A DNA stretch of 64,000 bases, taken from positions 124,001-188,000 of the forward strand of contig NZ_JAHKQO010000015.1 of NCBI RefSeq assembly GCF_018861065.1. Reading direction: 5' to 3'. Source of the DNA: Paraglaciecola arctica (GTDB lineage Bacteria > Pseudomonadota > Gammaproteobacteria > Enterobacterales > Alteromonadaceae). The notes beneath the pieces were generated by a model that was given only the letters and a program-made list of their open reading frames with translations, ran no database searches and was not told where the DNA came from. The position numbers were made by a program, and so were the translations under genes. Shown here one piece after another: positions 18,758-27,763 of this stretch (its first letter is position 1; every line of letters starts with the position of its first letter).

Positions 18758-20335
18758 TTAAGACTTTGAATGTTCTGGAAGCAATTGCAAACTTTCCTCA
18801 GCAAAGCCTGTTCCTGCTTCTGTAAAGAAGTTAAATACTTTGTCTGACCCAGCGTCTAATAATGGTTGAATTTGATCTTCATAACGCGCAATTGAGGCAA
18901 TTTTCCCAGAATAATTAGCGTGTTGTAATTGTTCGGTGATGTTACAGATATCCTCAATAGAAGGTAATGCCATTAAAATGAGTTCTACCTTACTCAAATC
19001 CATGTTTTCCCAAAGGTCTACGTCTTCTCCATCGCCTACCATGGCTTGATAACCCGCTTTTCTTAATGATCTTATGCGAACAGGATCGGCGTCCATTCCC
19101 CATACTTCTTTGCCTACCATATTATTAAGGGACGTATATGCACCTTTACCGACTCGACCAAGTCCAATCACTACTATTTTTGCACCTATTGGTTGTACGT
19201 AAATATCTTCAGGTAAGCGACTAGGGCTTTCATAAGATTTAAGCCTGTCTTTGAATTTGGTGTATTGATTGTGTGATGTTTTATACGCCAAGCTGGTTAA
19301 CACAAAAGAAAACGACACAGCCAATGCTAAAACCACTAACCATTGGGCGCTAAGCCATCCTAAACTCACCAATAAGGCCACAACAATTAAGCCAAATTCA
19401 CTATAGTTAGATAATACCAAACTCGCTAAATAACTGGTGCGAGCTCTCAGTTTTAAAAGCGTAAATAATCCAAAAAATAATACAAATTTGATTGGGATTA
19501 ACAAACAAAGTAGTAAAGCAGTAAGGGTTAAGTCTAGGGTAGGAAGTGCACTAAACCCGATTGTTAGAAAAAAGCCAACCAGAAAGATATCTTTGAAGTT
19601 CATCAGTGCTTTGGACATTTCAGCAGACTTCACATGTGTAGCGATTATCATTCCTACGATTAACGCACCTAGATCACCTTTAATGCCCACCAATGAAAAC
19701 AGTTCGTACCCACCAAAGGCGAAGATAAATCCTGATAATATCAATAATTCACCATGGCCTACACGTTCAAGAATACTTTTCCAAACAGGTCTAACGAAAA
19801 ATAAAAGTAAAAGTAGTAGAGCCCATATTGACGGTACTTTTCCGGTAGCAATGACTAAAAACAACACCGCGATGATGTCTTGCATTATCAACACGCCAAT
19901 AGCTAACTTTCCATGGCGGGTTTTGATTTCGCCACTTTCTTCAAGTATTTTAACGATACATACTGTGCTACTAAAACTGAGTGAAAACGCTAGAAGGGCC
20001 TGAGTAAACCAGTCTAAATTCGCAAAGGCATCAAGACCTAACCAAGTAACAATCAATAAAAGTAGATTAACAACTGTAACCCAAATACCCGTGTGCAAAA
20101 GGCTGCCAAGCCATACTTCTTTTTTATATAGGTCACGGATGTTGAGCTTTAGACCAATGCTAAACAGCATCAAGGTTATCCCTAAATTAGCAATGGTTTG
20201 CAAGGCTTCGGTCGACTCAAAACCCAAGTAATTTAGTGCGAATCCAGCTATCAAATAACCTATCAATGGCGGTAAGCCAAGCAATTTAAGGCCCAAGCCA
20301 CAAACAAATGCTAAAAGGATAAAAGCGAATTCCAT
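18758..20335 (-). CDS. Kef/YbaL-type cation:proton antiporter with RCK domain
   Basis: Monovalent cation antiporter, 525 residues. About 12 hydrophobic segments fill residues 1-360, with FSLSFSSTVCIVKILEESGE and GIKGDLGALIVGM as family signatures of the Na+/H+ exchanger fold. A cytoplasmic TrkA-N/RCK domain follows (~residues 385-510), with Rossmann motif VVIGLGRVGKGAY and the acidic strand end GMDADP. The family exports K+ or Na+ in exchange for H+ under nucleotide control. It ends 131 bases before the bfr operon and is not clearly linked to it. Confidence 0.9.
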   Translation of the reverse strand: MEFAFILLAFVCGLGLKLLGLPPLIGYLIAGFALNYLGFESTEALQTIANLGITLMLFSIGLKLNIRDLYKKEVWLGSLLHTGIWVTVVNLLLLIVTWLGLDAFANLDWFTQALLAFSLSFSSTVCIVKILEESGEIKTRHGKLAIGVLIMQDIIAVLFLVIATGKVPSIWALLLLLLFFVRPVWKSILERVGHGELLILSGFIFAFGGYELFSLVGIKGDLGALIVGMIIATHVKSAEMSKALMNFKDIFLVGFFLTIGFSALPTLDLTLTALLLCLLIPIKFVLFFGLFTLLKLRARTSYLASLVLSNYSEFGLIVVALLVSLGWLSAQWLVVLALAVSFSFVLTSLAYKTSHNQYTKFKDRLKSYESPSRLPEDIYVQPIGAKIVVIGLGRVGKGAYTSLNNMVGKEVWGMDADPVRIRSLRKAGYQAMVGDGEDVDLWENMDLSKVELILMALPSIEDICNITEQLQHANYSGKIASIARYEDQIQPLLDAGSDKVFNFFTEAGTGFAEESLQLLPEHSKS

Positions 20336-20439
20336 ATAAAATCTTTAACTACTGATAAGTAGTTAATATGGTAACAATTTTATTGAGGAAAGCTAGGTGA
20401 ACAGTTAAACACCATTGTTATATTTAAAGTCTATTTACT

Positions 20440-20805
20440 CTAGTTGAATTGTTTAGAATCTAACAATTTGGAAAGCTCATTGAGTTCTTCCATGAGCCTA
20501 TTCTCTTTAATCTTTAGCTCTCCTAACTCGAAGGTAATTGCTGTTTCTCTTTGCTTAACCTGCTCATAAGTGAGTGCTTTACTTGGCTGGTTTTTTTCTT
20601 TCTGTAACTGTTCAATACGCTTGGAACGGTCTGCTCTGTCAAGTAACTCTAGTTTTTCGGTGAAACGTGTCAAAGACATGAGATTAACGCTAATACCCAC
20701 ATTCATACATTGTTCATAAGTTTTCTGAGAATCTTTGTAATTATTGGCGCGGATCAGATTTTTAATCATTTCCACTTTGTCAGAACGGGATTTATCACTC
20801 AGCAT
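20440..20805 (-). CDS. Small coiled-coil protein, unknown
   Basis: Not recognised. The 121 residues are charged, without signal peptide or membrane segment. Residues ~50-115 read as a long coiled coil (heptad-like ELGELKIKENRLMEELNELS). The ATG at 20805 has no strong ribosome site. It is separated from the Kef gene by 104 bases and precedes a 450-base intergenic region before the T6SS module. It could be a cytoplasmic scaffold or regulator; no function is claimed. Confidence 0.55.
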   Translation of the reverse strand: MLSDKSRSDKVEMIKNLIRANNYKDSQKTYEQCMNVGISVNLMSLTRFTEKLELLDRADRSKRIEQLQKEKNQPSKALTYEQVKQRETAITFELGELKIKENRLMEELNELSKLLDSKQFN

Positions 20806-21256
20806 TAGATTATATTTGCCTTTTACTCGCTAATTACAACTTGAGAACATTGATAGCATGTATTGGTTTTACAAAAACTAAAACATCAACTAGTTCAAAT
20901 ACAAGCATATGGTAACCAAAAATAAGCTATATGTAACGAAAACGGGGTTAACTGTAGCTAAATTCTGTTAGCCTCAATTGGCTATTTTGTTTAAGTTTCG
21001 GTGTTGGCCGCTAAATCAGGTTATCTGCTTGGTGTAACTATTGTTTTTTGTAATAATAACAGAAAAGAGATTGAAGCTTTGACTAAATATTTCGAGATAC
21101 GTTTTGCGAAAATTGTTGACCGAAAACTAGTTTGCTCTATATTGTGACAACCGAATTTAGTACAACTCGTTTAACCAAAGTAATGATTAAATACCTATCA
21201 ATATTAATTATTTCTCAGTTTTGTTTAAATGTTAACTGGGCTAAGGGAATGAAAGG
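20806..21256. other. Intergenic region before the vgrG module
   Basis: 450 bases without a convincing gene. It is AT-rich and must hold the promoter of the vgrG transcript and that of the minus-strand coiled-coil gene. AAGGG at 21243-21247 is a fitting ribosome site for the vgrG ATG at 21257. I see no repeat, tRNA or clear operator. Confidence 0.5.
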
Positions 21257-23353
21257 ATGCTTGAACAAGAAAACCGCTTAATTGCTATCACCACACCATT
21301 GGGCGATAACGAATTGGCGCTGTATAAAGCAGAAATTAACGAAGAACTCGCCAGACCATTTTCGATAAACGTCGAGTTAGTCAGTGAAAATGACAATATT
21401 TCACTTGACGATATAATGGGCCAGAATGTCACAATTCGGTTGGATACAGCTGGTGATGTGCGCTTTTTCAACGGCTATATTACTGAATTCCACCAGTTAC
21501 CAAATAATGATAGATACAGTCGTTATGGTGCAACGATCCGGCCTTGGCTATGGCTAATGGACCTCAGCGAAAACTGCCGAATTTTCCAAGAGAAAAGTTA
21601 CCCCGATATCATTCAACTCATATTTAATGATTTAGGATTTTCAGATTATGAGAATAAACTAACCGGCACTTATCAACCTCAAGAATATGTTGTTCAATTC
21701 AACGAAAGTGACTTTAATTTTGTTACAAGACTGATGGAACAAGAGGGGATTTATTACTACTTTGAACATGCCGATGGTAAACACACGTTAATCTTAGCCG
21801 ATGACAGTACAACACTACCAGACAGTGGCGACGTTGAGTTTCATCAACAAGGCGGTGCTAACGATGTCACTAATATCGAATCGATTACCAAGTGGGAGAA
21901 CTATAGGAAGATAGTTACGGGGGGAATTCGCTTATCAGATTTCGATTTTGAAACCCCTTCAAAAAACTTGGAGTTTGTGTCTACTGATCCAAAAACGAGT
22001 TTATTGTCGTCAGTTGAAAAATTTAATTATCCTGGCAAATATAAAGAGCGGGGTAAAGGTACAGAATACGTCCGTTTATTAATGGAAAAAGAGAATGTAG
22101 CCTACGAAACTAAGGTGGCGAAGAGCAATGTACGCACCCTGTTTACTGGTAGCCATTTTACGTTAAAAGATCACCATAGAGATGATCAAAACAGTGAATA
22201 CCTTATCACTCAATTTCGCTACAATTTATCGTCAGACGAGTATATATCGAATTCTAACCTTGATGACTCTGAAGTATTTAGCAGTGAGTTCACAGCGATC
22301 CCTTCAGCAGTCGTATATCGGCCGCAAGTTAGTGCCGCCAAGCCCAAAATGGTGGGACCACAAACAGCCATGGTTGTGGGTAAAGCTGGTGAAGAAATTT
22401 GGACTGATAAGTACGGACGAGTCAAAGTGCATTTCCATTGGGACAGATATGGAAAAGGTGATGAACAAAGTTCTTGTTGGATCCGCGTAGCGCAAACCTG
22501 GGCGGGTAAAAACTGGGGTCAAATTCAAATTCCTCGTATTGGACAAGAAGTCTTAGTTGATTTCTTAGGTGGTGATCCAGACCGCCCCATTATTGTTGGT
22601 AGTGTATATAACGGTTCAACTATGCCTCCCTACGATTTACCTGCAAACGCCACCCAAAGTGGAATAAAAACCAGAAGTACCAAAGGTGGAAATGCTAGCA
22701 ACTTTAATGAAATTCGCTTCGAAGATGAAAAAGGTAGCGAAGAACTCTATATGCATGCTGAAAAAGACTATAACAGCATGGTTGAAAACTGCCTAAGCGA
22801 AACAATCGGTAATAACAAAACAACACGAGTAGGTGCAAGTCACTCTGAATCGATTGGCGCAAATATGCAAGTGACTGTAGGTGGCAGCTTAACCGAAAGT
22901 GTAATGGTTAACGTCGCGGAATCTGTCGGTGTGGCAATGGAATTAACAGTGGGTGCCTTTTATGCAGAAACCATAGGGGCTAAAAAGACTGAATCTGTTG
23001 GCGGCGATAAGTCTGAATCAATTGGTGGAAATCACTCTGAAAGTATCGGCAAAAATCGAACACTTACAGTGGCCGATGATTCGAGTGAGTCTATCGCTAA
23101 AAACCGAAATCTATCAGTAGAAAAAGACAACAATGTATCAATCAATGGAAAAAGTACAATTGGTATAGAAAAAGAACTAAGCCTAAGTGCTAAGAAAATT
23201 CAATTTACTGCAGATGATGAAATATCATTTAAAACAGGCAAGGCAATGATCACCATGAAAAAGAATGGTGATATAACCCTTAAAGGTAAAAAAATAACCG
23301 TTAATGGTCGCGGTGACGTCATTATTAAAGGCAGCAAAATTAAGGAGAATTAA
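21257..23353 (+). CDS. vgrG: Type VI secretion tip protein VgrG
   Basis: Spike protein of the T6SS, 698 residues. Residues ~1-350 form the gp27-like base (start MLEQENRLIAITTPLGDNEL; FVTRLMEQEGIYYYFEH is the family hallmark). Residues ~370-470 form the gp5 OB-fold (DKYGRVKVHFHWDR, then SCWIRVAQTWAGKNWG and GQEVLVDFLGGDPDRPIIVG). From ~residue 510 a beta-helix built of ESIG/ESVG/ETIG repeats makes the needle. No C-terminal effector domain is fused, so cargo is expected from the downstream PAAR-like and effector genes. It is the first gene of an eleven-gene co-directional module. Confidence 0.97.
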   Translation: MLEQENRLIAITTPLGDNELALYKAEINEELARPFSINVELVSENDNISLDDIMGQNVTIRLDTAGDVRFFNGYITEFHQLPNNDRYSRYGATIRPWLWLMDLSENCRIFQEKSYPDIIQLIFNDLGFSDYENKLTGTYQPQEYVVQFNESDFNFVTRLMEQEGIYYYFEHADGKHTLILADDSTTLPDSGDVEFHQQGGANDVTNIESITKWENYRKIVTGGIRLSDFDFETPSKNLEFVSTDPKTSLLSSVEKFNYPGKYKERGKGTEYVRLLMEKENVAYETKVAKSNVRTLFTGSHFTLKDHHRDDQNSEYLITQFRYNLSSDEYISNSNLDDSEVFSSEFTAIPSAVVYRPQVSAAKPKMVGPQTAMVVGKAGEEIWTDKYGRVKVHFHWDRYGKGDEQSSCWIRVAQTWAGKNWGQIQIPRIGQEVLVDFLGGDPDRPIIVGSVYNGSTMPPYDLPANATQSGIKTRSTKGGNASNFNEIRFEDEKGSEELYMHAEKDYNSMVENCLSETIGNNKTTRVGASHSESIGANMQVTVGGSLTESVMVNVAESVGVAMELTVGAFYAETIGAKKTESVGGDKSESIGGNHSESIGKNRTLTVADDSSESIAKNRNLSVEKDNNVSINGKSTIGIEKELSLSAKKIQFTADDEISFKTGKAMITMKKNGDITLKGKKITVNGRGDVIIKGSKIKEN

Positions 23354-23354
23354 T

Positions 23355-23822
23355 TTGACTGCATTACATTCGTTGGCAGTGGGTAGTGAAAGTGATCTTA
23401 TTATCGGACAATTTATTGGGTTGGACGAGCAGCAAAGACCATTAATAACTTCTAGCTTACATATCAAACCGGTAGTGGCTCAAGCAATAGTGACAATCAA
23501 TGACGATCCTATGTTACTCAGCGGTAATTCTGTCATATTATTTATGGGTAGCGATTTACCTATTATCATGGGGTTTGTTGGTGACACTTTGCAAAATCAA
23601 AAACAGACTTCCTTTGGTTTAGTTGGAGACACATTAACGTCCTCATTGCATGTCGACGGTAAAAAAATCAACCTGCAGGCGCAAAACGAAGTAGTGCTCA
23701 AATGCGGTAAGAGTTCACTTTCATTGTCCCGAAACGGCAAAGTAACAATAAAAGGAACCAACATTACAACACGGTCTTCAGGCGCTAATAAAATAAAAGG
23801 CGCAAACGTCCAAGTCAATTAG
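23355..23822 (+). CDS. DUF6484 domain protein (VgrG-linked)
   Basis: A protein of 155 residues found next to vgrG. The TTG at 23355 is chosen because AAGGAG stands 8 bases upstream and the VgrG stop directly precedes it. The N-terminal half fits DUF6484 (IIGQFIGLDEQQRPLITS, ... VILFMGSDLPIIMGFVGD), which resembles the OB-like GDPxxPxIxG part of VgrG. The C-terminal ~70 residues continue as a VgrG-like beta strand repeat (KVTIKGTNITTRSSGANKIKG). It probably forms or caps part of the spike or assists effector loading; its precise role is unknown. Confidence 0.75.
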   Translation: MTALHSLAVGSESDLIIGQFIGLDEQQRPLITSSLHIKPVVAQAIVTINDDPMLLSGNSVILFMGSDLPIIMGFVGDTLQNQKQTSFGLVGDTLTSSLHVDGKKINLQAQNEVVLKCGKSSLSLSRNGKVTIKGTNITTRSSGANKIKGANVQVN

Positions 23823-23885
23823 TGTTGCAAACATCAAAGTATTAATTAGGGAAAATAATTAATTATTCACCACGAGGAGTATCTA

Positions 23886-24344
23886 ATGAGTGTGAGTGTG
23901 GGTGTAAATTTTATGTCGGTAGTGCATAAATCAAGTAATGGGATCACTATTGCTTTTCCTGATGTCTGTAAAACACCCTCACCAGCGGGCCCAATCCCTA
24001 TTCCATATCCCAATATTGCTATGTCTTCTGATACGGCAAAAGGCACCAAAAAAGTAAAATGCGACGGCAATCCAGTTTGTGTCAAAGATTCAAACTTTAA
24101 GACGAGTACGGGTGATGAAGCCGGTACTGCTGGCGGTGGCATTATATCCAGTAAAACTAAGGGTAAGGCCGAGTTCGTCAATTTTTCATTTGATGTCAAA
24201 TTCGAAGGCAAAAATGTTGCTAGAGCCTTTGATTTAATGTTGCATAACGATAAAAACACCCCACCATTTCCAGTGTTACAGCCACCTATTATTGGTGTCG
24301 CCATCATCAAAGAAGAATGTGATATCTGTAATAAGCCTTTGTAA
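23886..24344 (+). CDS. DUF4150 PAAR-like T6SS tip protein
   Basis: A protein of 152 residues that probably sharpens the VgrG spike and carries effectors. PFPDVCKTPSP-like segment (FPDVCKTPSPAGPIPIPYPN), then a Gly-rich region and a C-terminal PVLQPPIIG are the DUF4150 pattern. Conserved Cys (VCK, KCDGNPVC, ECDICN) could bind a metal as PAAR proteins bind zinc at the tip. It starts after a strong GAGGAG ribosome site. DUF4150 proteins are known partners of DUF2169 adaptors, and one is present at 30108. Confidence 0.88.
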   Translation: MSVSVGVNFMSVVHKSSNGITIAFPDVCKTPSPAGPIPIPYPNIAMSSDTAKGTKKVKCDGNPVCVKDSNFKTSTGDEAGTAGGGIISSKTKGKAEFVNFSFDVKFEGKNVARAFDLMLHNDKNTPPFPVLQPPIIGVAIIKEECDICNKPL

Positions 24345-24371
24345 AACGATGAGTAGAGTTTCGATCATATT

Positions 24372-25550
24372 ATGCAGGCATTAACTATCATACACACCGC
24401 ACTAAACACTTCTTTAGGATTAGATGTTCAAAGTAGCGCCGCTGGAGCGAGGGCTGGGTTAATAAGAAGCCAGGAAGCAGATAACTTCCCAATTGGTAAG
24501 CCTGCTGTGGACGAAGTAGAAAGTGCCATTATCCACCCCTTACCTTTTATTACTGCGGGGTTTCAAGACCAAGCTAGACTCGGGGTTATATTGCAAAAGA
24601 CCCTTAGCGATGTTTGTAAGCAAATAAATCGAGACAAGGTAAATGTTCCTATAGATTTATACTTTTCGTTACCGCACCCTCATAGAACTAATCAAGGTTT
24701 GGCTTTACAAACCGAGGAACCAAGTACAGAGCAATCCGAACTAGAAGATCTACTTAATACCGAAGAACCGGATGAAGCCTTATATCGTGCAACACTCAAT
24801 CAAAGCATTAACGGCTTACCTTGGCCAGTTGCCCCAACAACTAAAGCGTTGTTTTTTTCGGGAAGTACTGGTGTATCTGAATGTATCGATGCTGTTAGTG
24901 CCAAAGTAGAAACTCGAAATAAAAACGGAGCGTCTGACGAACCTGATACACTTGCAGTGATTGTTGCCGTTGATTCATTGGTATCTATAAAAGAACTGCA
25001 ATGGCTTCACGCTTGTAATCGATTAAAACATTCAGGTAATCCGGTGGGTGTGCAATCGGGTGAAGCGGGTTCTGCATTAACAGTATGCTCATCAGCGTTA
25101 GCCTCTAAATTAGGATTAAAAGCCCAAGGCAGTATACAAACTTGTATCATCGACCATAGTCCTACAAGTCAATTAAAAGCTGAATTATCAGACGGTAAAG
25201 TGCTGGCTAAGGTTTTAGATAAATTACTTCCTGTCACCGAACAGGACACTATTTTTAGAGCTTGGGTGGTCAGTGATCACAATGGTGAAGACTCAAGAGC
25301 ATCAGAATGGGGAGGAGCATTACATTTCCTAAAGAAACATCAGCCCAACGTCTTAGTTAATGATACATGGTTTCCAGTAATTTCTTTTGGTTACGCTGAA
25401 GCTGCGTATGGTGCCGTTGCCATAGTCCTGATTTGCGAAGCATTTAACAGGGGCTATGCGCCTAGTCCTTATGGGTACGTAGTGGCATCAGCTGATGGAA
25501 TTTTGAGAAGTGGGATGACGATAACTTTAGCCAATGGTAGAGCAATATAA
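24372..25550 (+). CDS. Thiolase-like (degenerate beta-ketoacyl synthase) T6SS accessory protein
   Basis: A protein of 392 residues with a remote beta-ketoacyl synthase fold: AVIVAVDSLVS, then GVQSGEAGSALTVCS (compare the GEGAGALVL motif of KAS enzymes) and a C-terminal ISFGYAEAAYGAVAIVL resembling the synthase Gly-rich end. At the place where the nucleophile Cys should sit the sequence reads SGSTG, so catalysis is unlikely (inference from a by-eye alignment). Similar proteins occur in DUF4150/DUF2169 effector islands; they may be effector chaperones. The stop overlaps the ATG of the nuclease gene by one base, so the two products are probably made in step. Confidence 0.65.
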   Translation: MQALTIIHTALNTSLGLDVQSSAAGARAGLIRSQEADNFPIGKPAVDEVESAIIHPLPFITAGFQDQARLGVILQKTLSDVCKQINRDKVNVPIDLYFSLPHPHRTNQGLALQTEEPSTEQSELEDLLNTEEPDEALYRATLNQSINGLPWPVAPTTKALFFSGSTGVSECIDAVSAKVETRNKNGASDEPDTLAVIVAVDSLVSIKELQWLHACNRLKHSGNPVGVQSGEAGSALTVCSSALASKLGLKAQGSIQTCIIDHSPTSQLKAELSDGKVLAKVLDKLLPVTEQDTIFRAWVVSDHNGEDSRASEWGGALHFLKKHQPNVLVNDTWFPVISFGYAEAAYGAVAIVLICEAFNRGYAPSPYGYVVASADGILRSGMTITLANGRAI

Positions 25551-26485
25551 TGTCCGATAAACATAGAAGAGGCAGTACCACCAATGAGTTCTGTTCAGTT
25601 GCAGCGACTGGAAAGTGCGGTTGTGGAAATGATTATTTTAAGGCCTGCGAAGGAGAAGCAACTGGTTGGGGCAATTACCCACAAAAATACTCAGTAAGAA
25701 ATGCGTCAACTAAATTAATAGAAAGCTTACGAAAAAATCAGCGCTCCTTTGAAGCACATCACGCTTTACCCGTTGCTTGTATATCTAAAGTCATTCTTGC
25801 ATGGGACGAAAAGGCTAATAGTAGCCCGAGTGTTATTTCAGGAACTAAATGGTGTATCAATACCGAGAAGAATATGATCGCCATGCCCATGTGGGGGCAC
25901 ACAATTATGTGGTACACCGATAATTTTTCTGCTGTATCCGATGAAGTAATAGAAGAAATCCTCTCTAAAAATGAAGGTTCAATAGGGAATAAGGCGCTGT
26001 CAAAACTTTCTGCAGAAGCCAGAAAGAGCCTATCAAATATGCTAACAGATGCCGGAGATACCGCTCCAGCATTTAAGGATTTACCACAGCATAACTATAG
26101 TCATACCGGTAGAAGCGCTAAATCGGGTTACAACCAGGAAGTAATAGGCGCTTTAAAGAATGTCGTAGCTAACGTAACAGCCGCCAAAGATAAGCATGAA
26201 ACAGATAAGATAGACGCTATCAAAGATAAACTCGACAAACTCTCCGAAACGATGAAGAAGAAGCTGAAAAAGAGAGCAGTATCGAGGAAATATTCAAGCA
26301 CACATGAAGCATGGAAAGGCGGCATGAAAGGAGCTGAAGATGACCCAAATAGTAACCATTGGTATCTCAATTTTTCTATGGCAGAGCGTCCCACTAAAAT
26401 GACTTTTCCACTAGGAAAAGCGTCTGGCTCCATGGCTAGCAAAATTTCAGGTCTAGCTCGCTCAATGTGGATGCCTATAGAGTAG
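25550..26485 (+). CDS. Putative T6SS nuclease effector (AHH/HNH-type)
   Basis: A protein of 311 residues with a nuclease signature: FEAHHALPV (about residue 68-76) is the A/GHH motif, CINTEKNMIAMPMWGH is the N-x-x-N-hydrophobic-P segment, and HNYSHTGRSAKSGYNQEV is the downstream H...H...GxY element of AHH/HNH-fold toxins. The N-terminus is Cys-rich (CGCGNDYFKAC), and residues ~220-250 are a Lys-rich helix. It lies between a chaperone-like gene and two DUF1629 immunity paralogues, which supports a toxin role. Substrate (DNA or RNA) and secretion are not shown by sequence. Confidence 0.72.
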   Translation: MSDKHRRGSTTNEFCSVAATGKCGCGNDYFKACEGEATGWGNYPQKYSVRNASTKLIESLRKNQRSFEAHHALPVACISKVILAWDEKANSSPSVISGTKWCINTEKNMIAMPMWGHTIMWYTDNFSAVSDEVIEEILSKNEGSIGNKALSKLSAEARKSLSNMLTDAGDTAPAFKDLPQHNYSHTGRSAKSGYNQEVIGALKNVVANVTAAKDKHETDKIDAIKDKLDKLSETMKKKLKKRAVSRKYSSTHEAWKGGMKGAEDDPNSNHWYLNFSMAERPTKMTFPLGKASGSMASKISGLARSMWMPIE

Positions 26486-26509
26486 AAACTAGGGCCGAGG
26501 AGAAAGAGT

Positions 26510-27091
26510 ATGATAAATGACAGGTTTACTATCTGGCGTTTTAAAGATGTGCCTAATGCGTACGTGCCAAAAAAACTCTTAAATATGGAAAGGAATCTTC
26601 GCCTTAGCATGGGGGTTTCTATGGTTGACGACATGCCAAGTCATCTGCAGTTTAGTGCAGACCCTGATTACCCGCACGACTTACGGATGTTGGATTGTTT
26701 CGGTAATACTCAGAGTGTTATTCCAATATCACCCAAGCTTAAGGTTTTCCTCGAAGAAAAAAACATAATGAACCTCGAGTTCATTCCTGTTGATATGCTG
26801 GATCATAACAAAAGCGTGCTAGCTCGATACTTTCTACTCCACTCAACTGAAGTGATAGATGCCATAGACAAAGAAGAAACTGACTTAGAAGTGGATGACT
26901 TAAATAACGAAATGTACGACACGGTTGATGACTTGACCTTAATCGACAATAGCGTTCCTAATCATATTCAAATATTTAGAGTTAAAGGCTTATACGACGT
27001 AACTTGTATAAGTAAAACTCTGGCGAAAGATATTGATGATAACGGTTTTACTGGTATCTCTTGGAGAGAAATATCAACTTATAGTTGTTAG
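26510..27091 (+). CDS. Imm11/DUF1629 immunity protein, copy 1
   Basis: Predicted immunity protein of 193 residues for the nuclease effector upstream. The C-terminal part (~residues 75-190) has the DUF1629/Imm11 pattern: NLEFIPVDMLDHN, YFLLHSTEVIDAID, IQIFRVKGLYDV and a final ISWREIS. It begins 24 bases after the effector with a strong GAGGAG-type site. It aligns without gaps with the next gene, at roughly two-thirds identity by eye, so the pair arose by tandem duplication. Cytoplasmic; no signal peptide. Confidence 0.75.
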   Translation: MINDRFTIWRFKDVPNAYVPKKLLNMERNLRLSMGVSMVDDMPSHLQFSADPDYPHDLRMLDCFGNTQSVIPISPKLKVFLEEKNIMNLEFIPVDMLDHNKSVLARYFLLHSTEVIDAIDKEETDLEVDDLNNEMYDTVDDLTLIDNSVPNHIQIFRVKGLYDVTCISKTLAKDIDDNGFTGISWREISTYSC

Positions 27092-27155
27092 TATTCAAGT
27101 AATACGAATCACATGGATACCTTAATGATAATTAAAGACAATTTAGGAGTAAAAT

Positions 27156-27734
27156 ATGACTGATAGGTTTGTTATATGGGATTTTGACGATGTGCCCAAT
27201 GCATACGTACCGGATGACCTATTAAACATTGAGAATAAACTTTCTCTATTGATGGGGGACTCTCTCGCGAGTGATATGCCAGAAAACCTTCAGTTTAGTG
27301 CCGATCCAGATTATCCCAACGATTTACTTATGTTAGATAGTTTCGGCAATACAGAAAGCATCATTCCTATATCACCTAAGCTAAAACACTTTCTTGAAAA
27401 CAAAACCATTCCTAATCTTGAGTTTATTCCTGTAGATATGCTTGATCATAAGGGGAGGGTACTCGAACAGTACTATTTATTGCACTCAACCGAGGTCATT
27501 GATGCAATCGATAAAACACAAACAGAGTTAGAAATAGACGATTTAAATGATGAAATGTATGAATCCGTCGAAGACCTAACGTTATTGGATGAAAGTATTC
27601 CACAGGAAATACAAATTTTTCGAATTAAAGGTTTGTACAATGCTATTTGCGTTAGTCAATCATTAGCAAAAGAAATCGATGATAACGGTTTTACTGGCAT
27701 ATATTGGCAAGATATTTCTGATTACAGTAGTTGA
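27156..27734 (+). CDS. Imm11/DUF1629 immunity protein, copy 2
   Basis: Second immunity paralogue, 192 residues, with the same motifs: NLEFIPVDMLDHKG, YYLLHSTEVIDAIDKTQ, IQIFRIKGLYNAICVS. It starts after TAGGAG. Differences from copy 1 cluster in residues 9-40 and near 110-125, where specificity could lie. Duplicate immunity genes behind one effector often protect against variant toxins of relatives (established pattern); whether both neutralise this effector is inference. Confidence 0.75.
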   Translation: MTDRFVIWDFDDVPNAYVPDDLLNIENKLSLLMGDSLASDMPENLQFSADPDYPNDLLMLDSFGNTESIIPISPKLKHFLENKTIPNLEFIPVDMLDHKGRVLEQYYLLHSTEVIDAIDKTQTELEIDDLNDEMYESVEDLTLLDESIPQEIQIFRIKGLYNAICVSQSLAKEIDDNGFTGIYWQDISDYSS

Positions 27735-27763
27735 TAAAGTAGCTATTTTTATTAGGTAAACAT

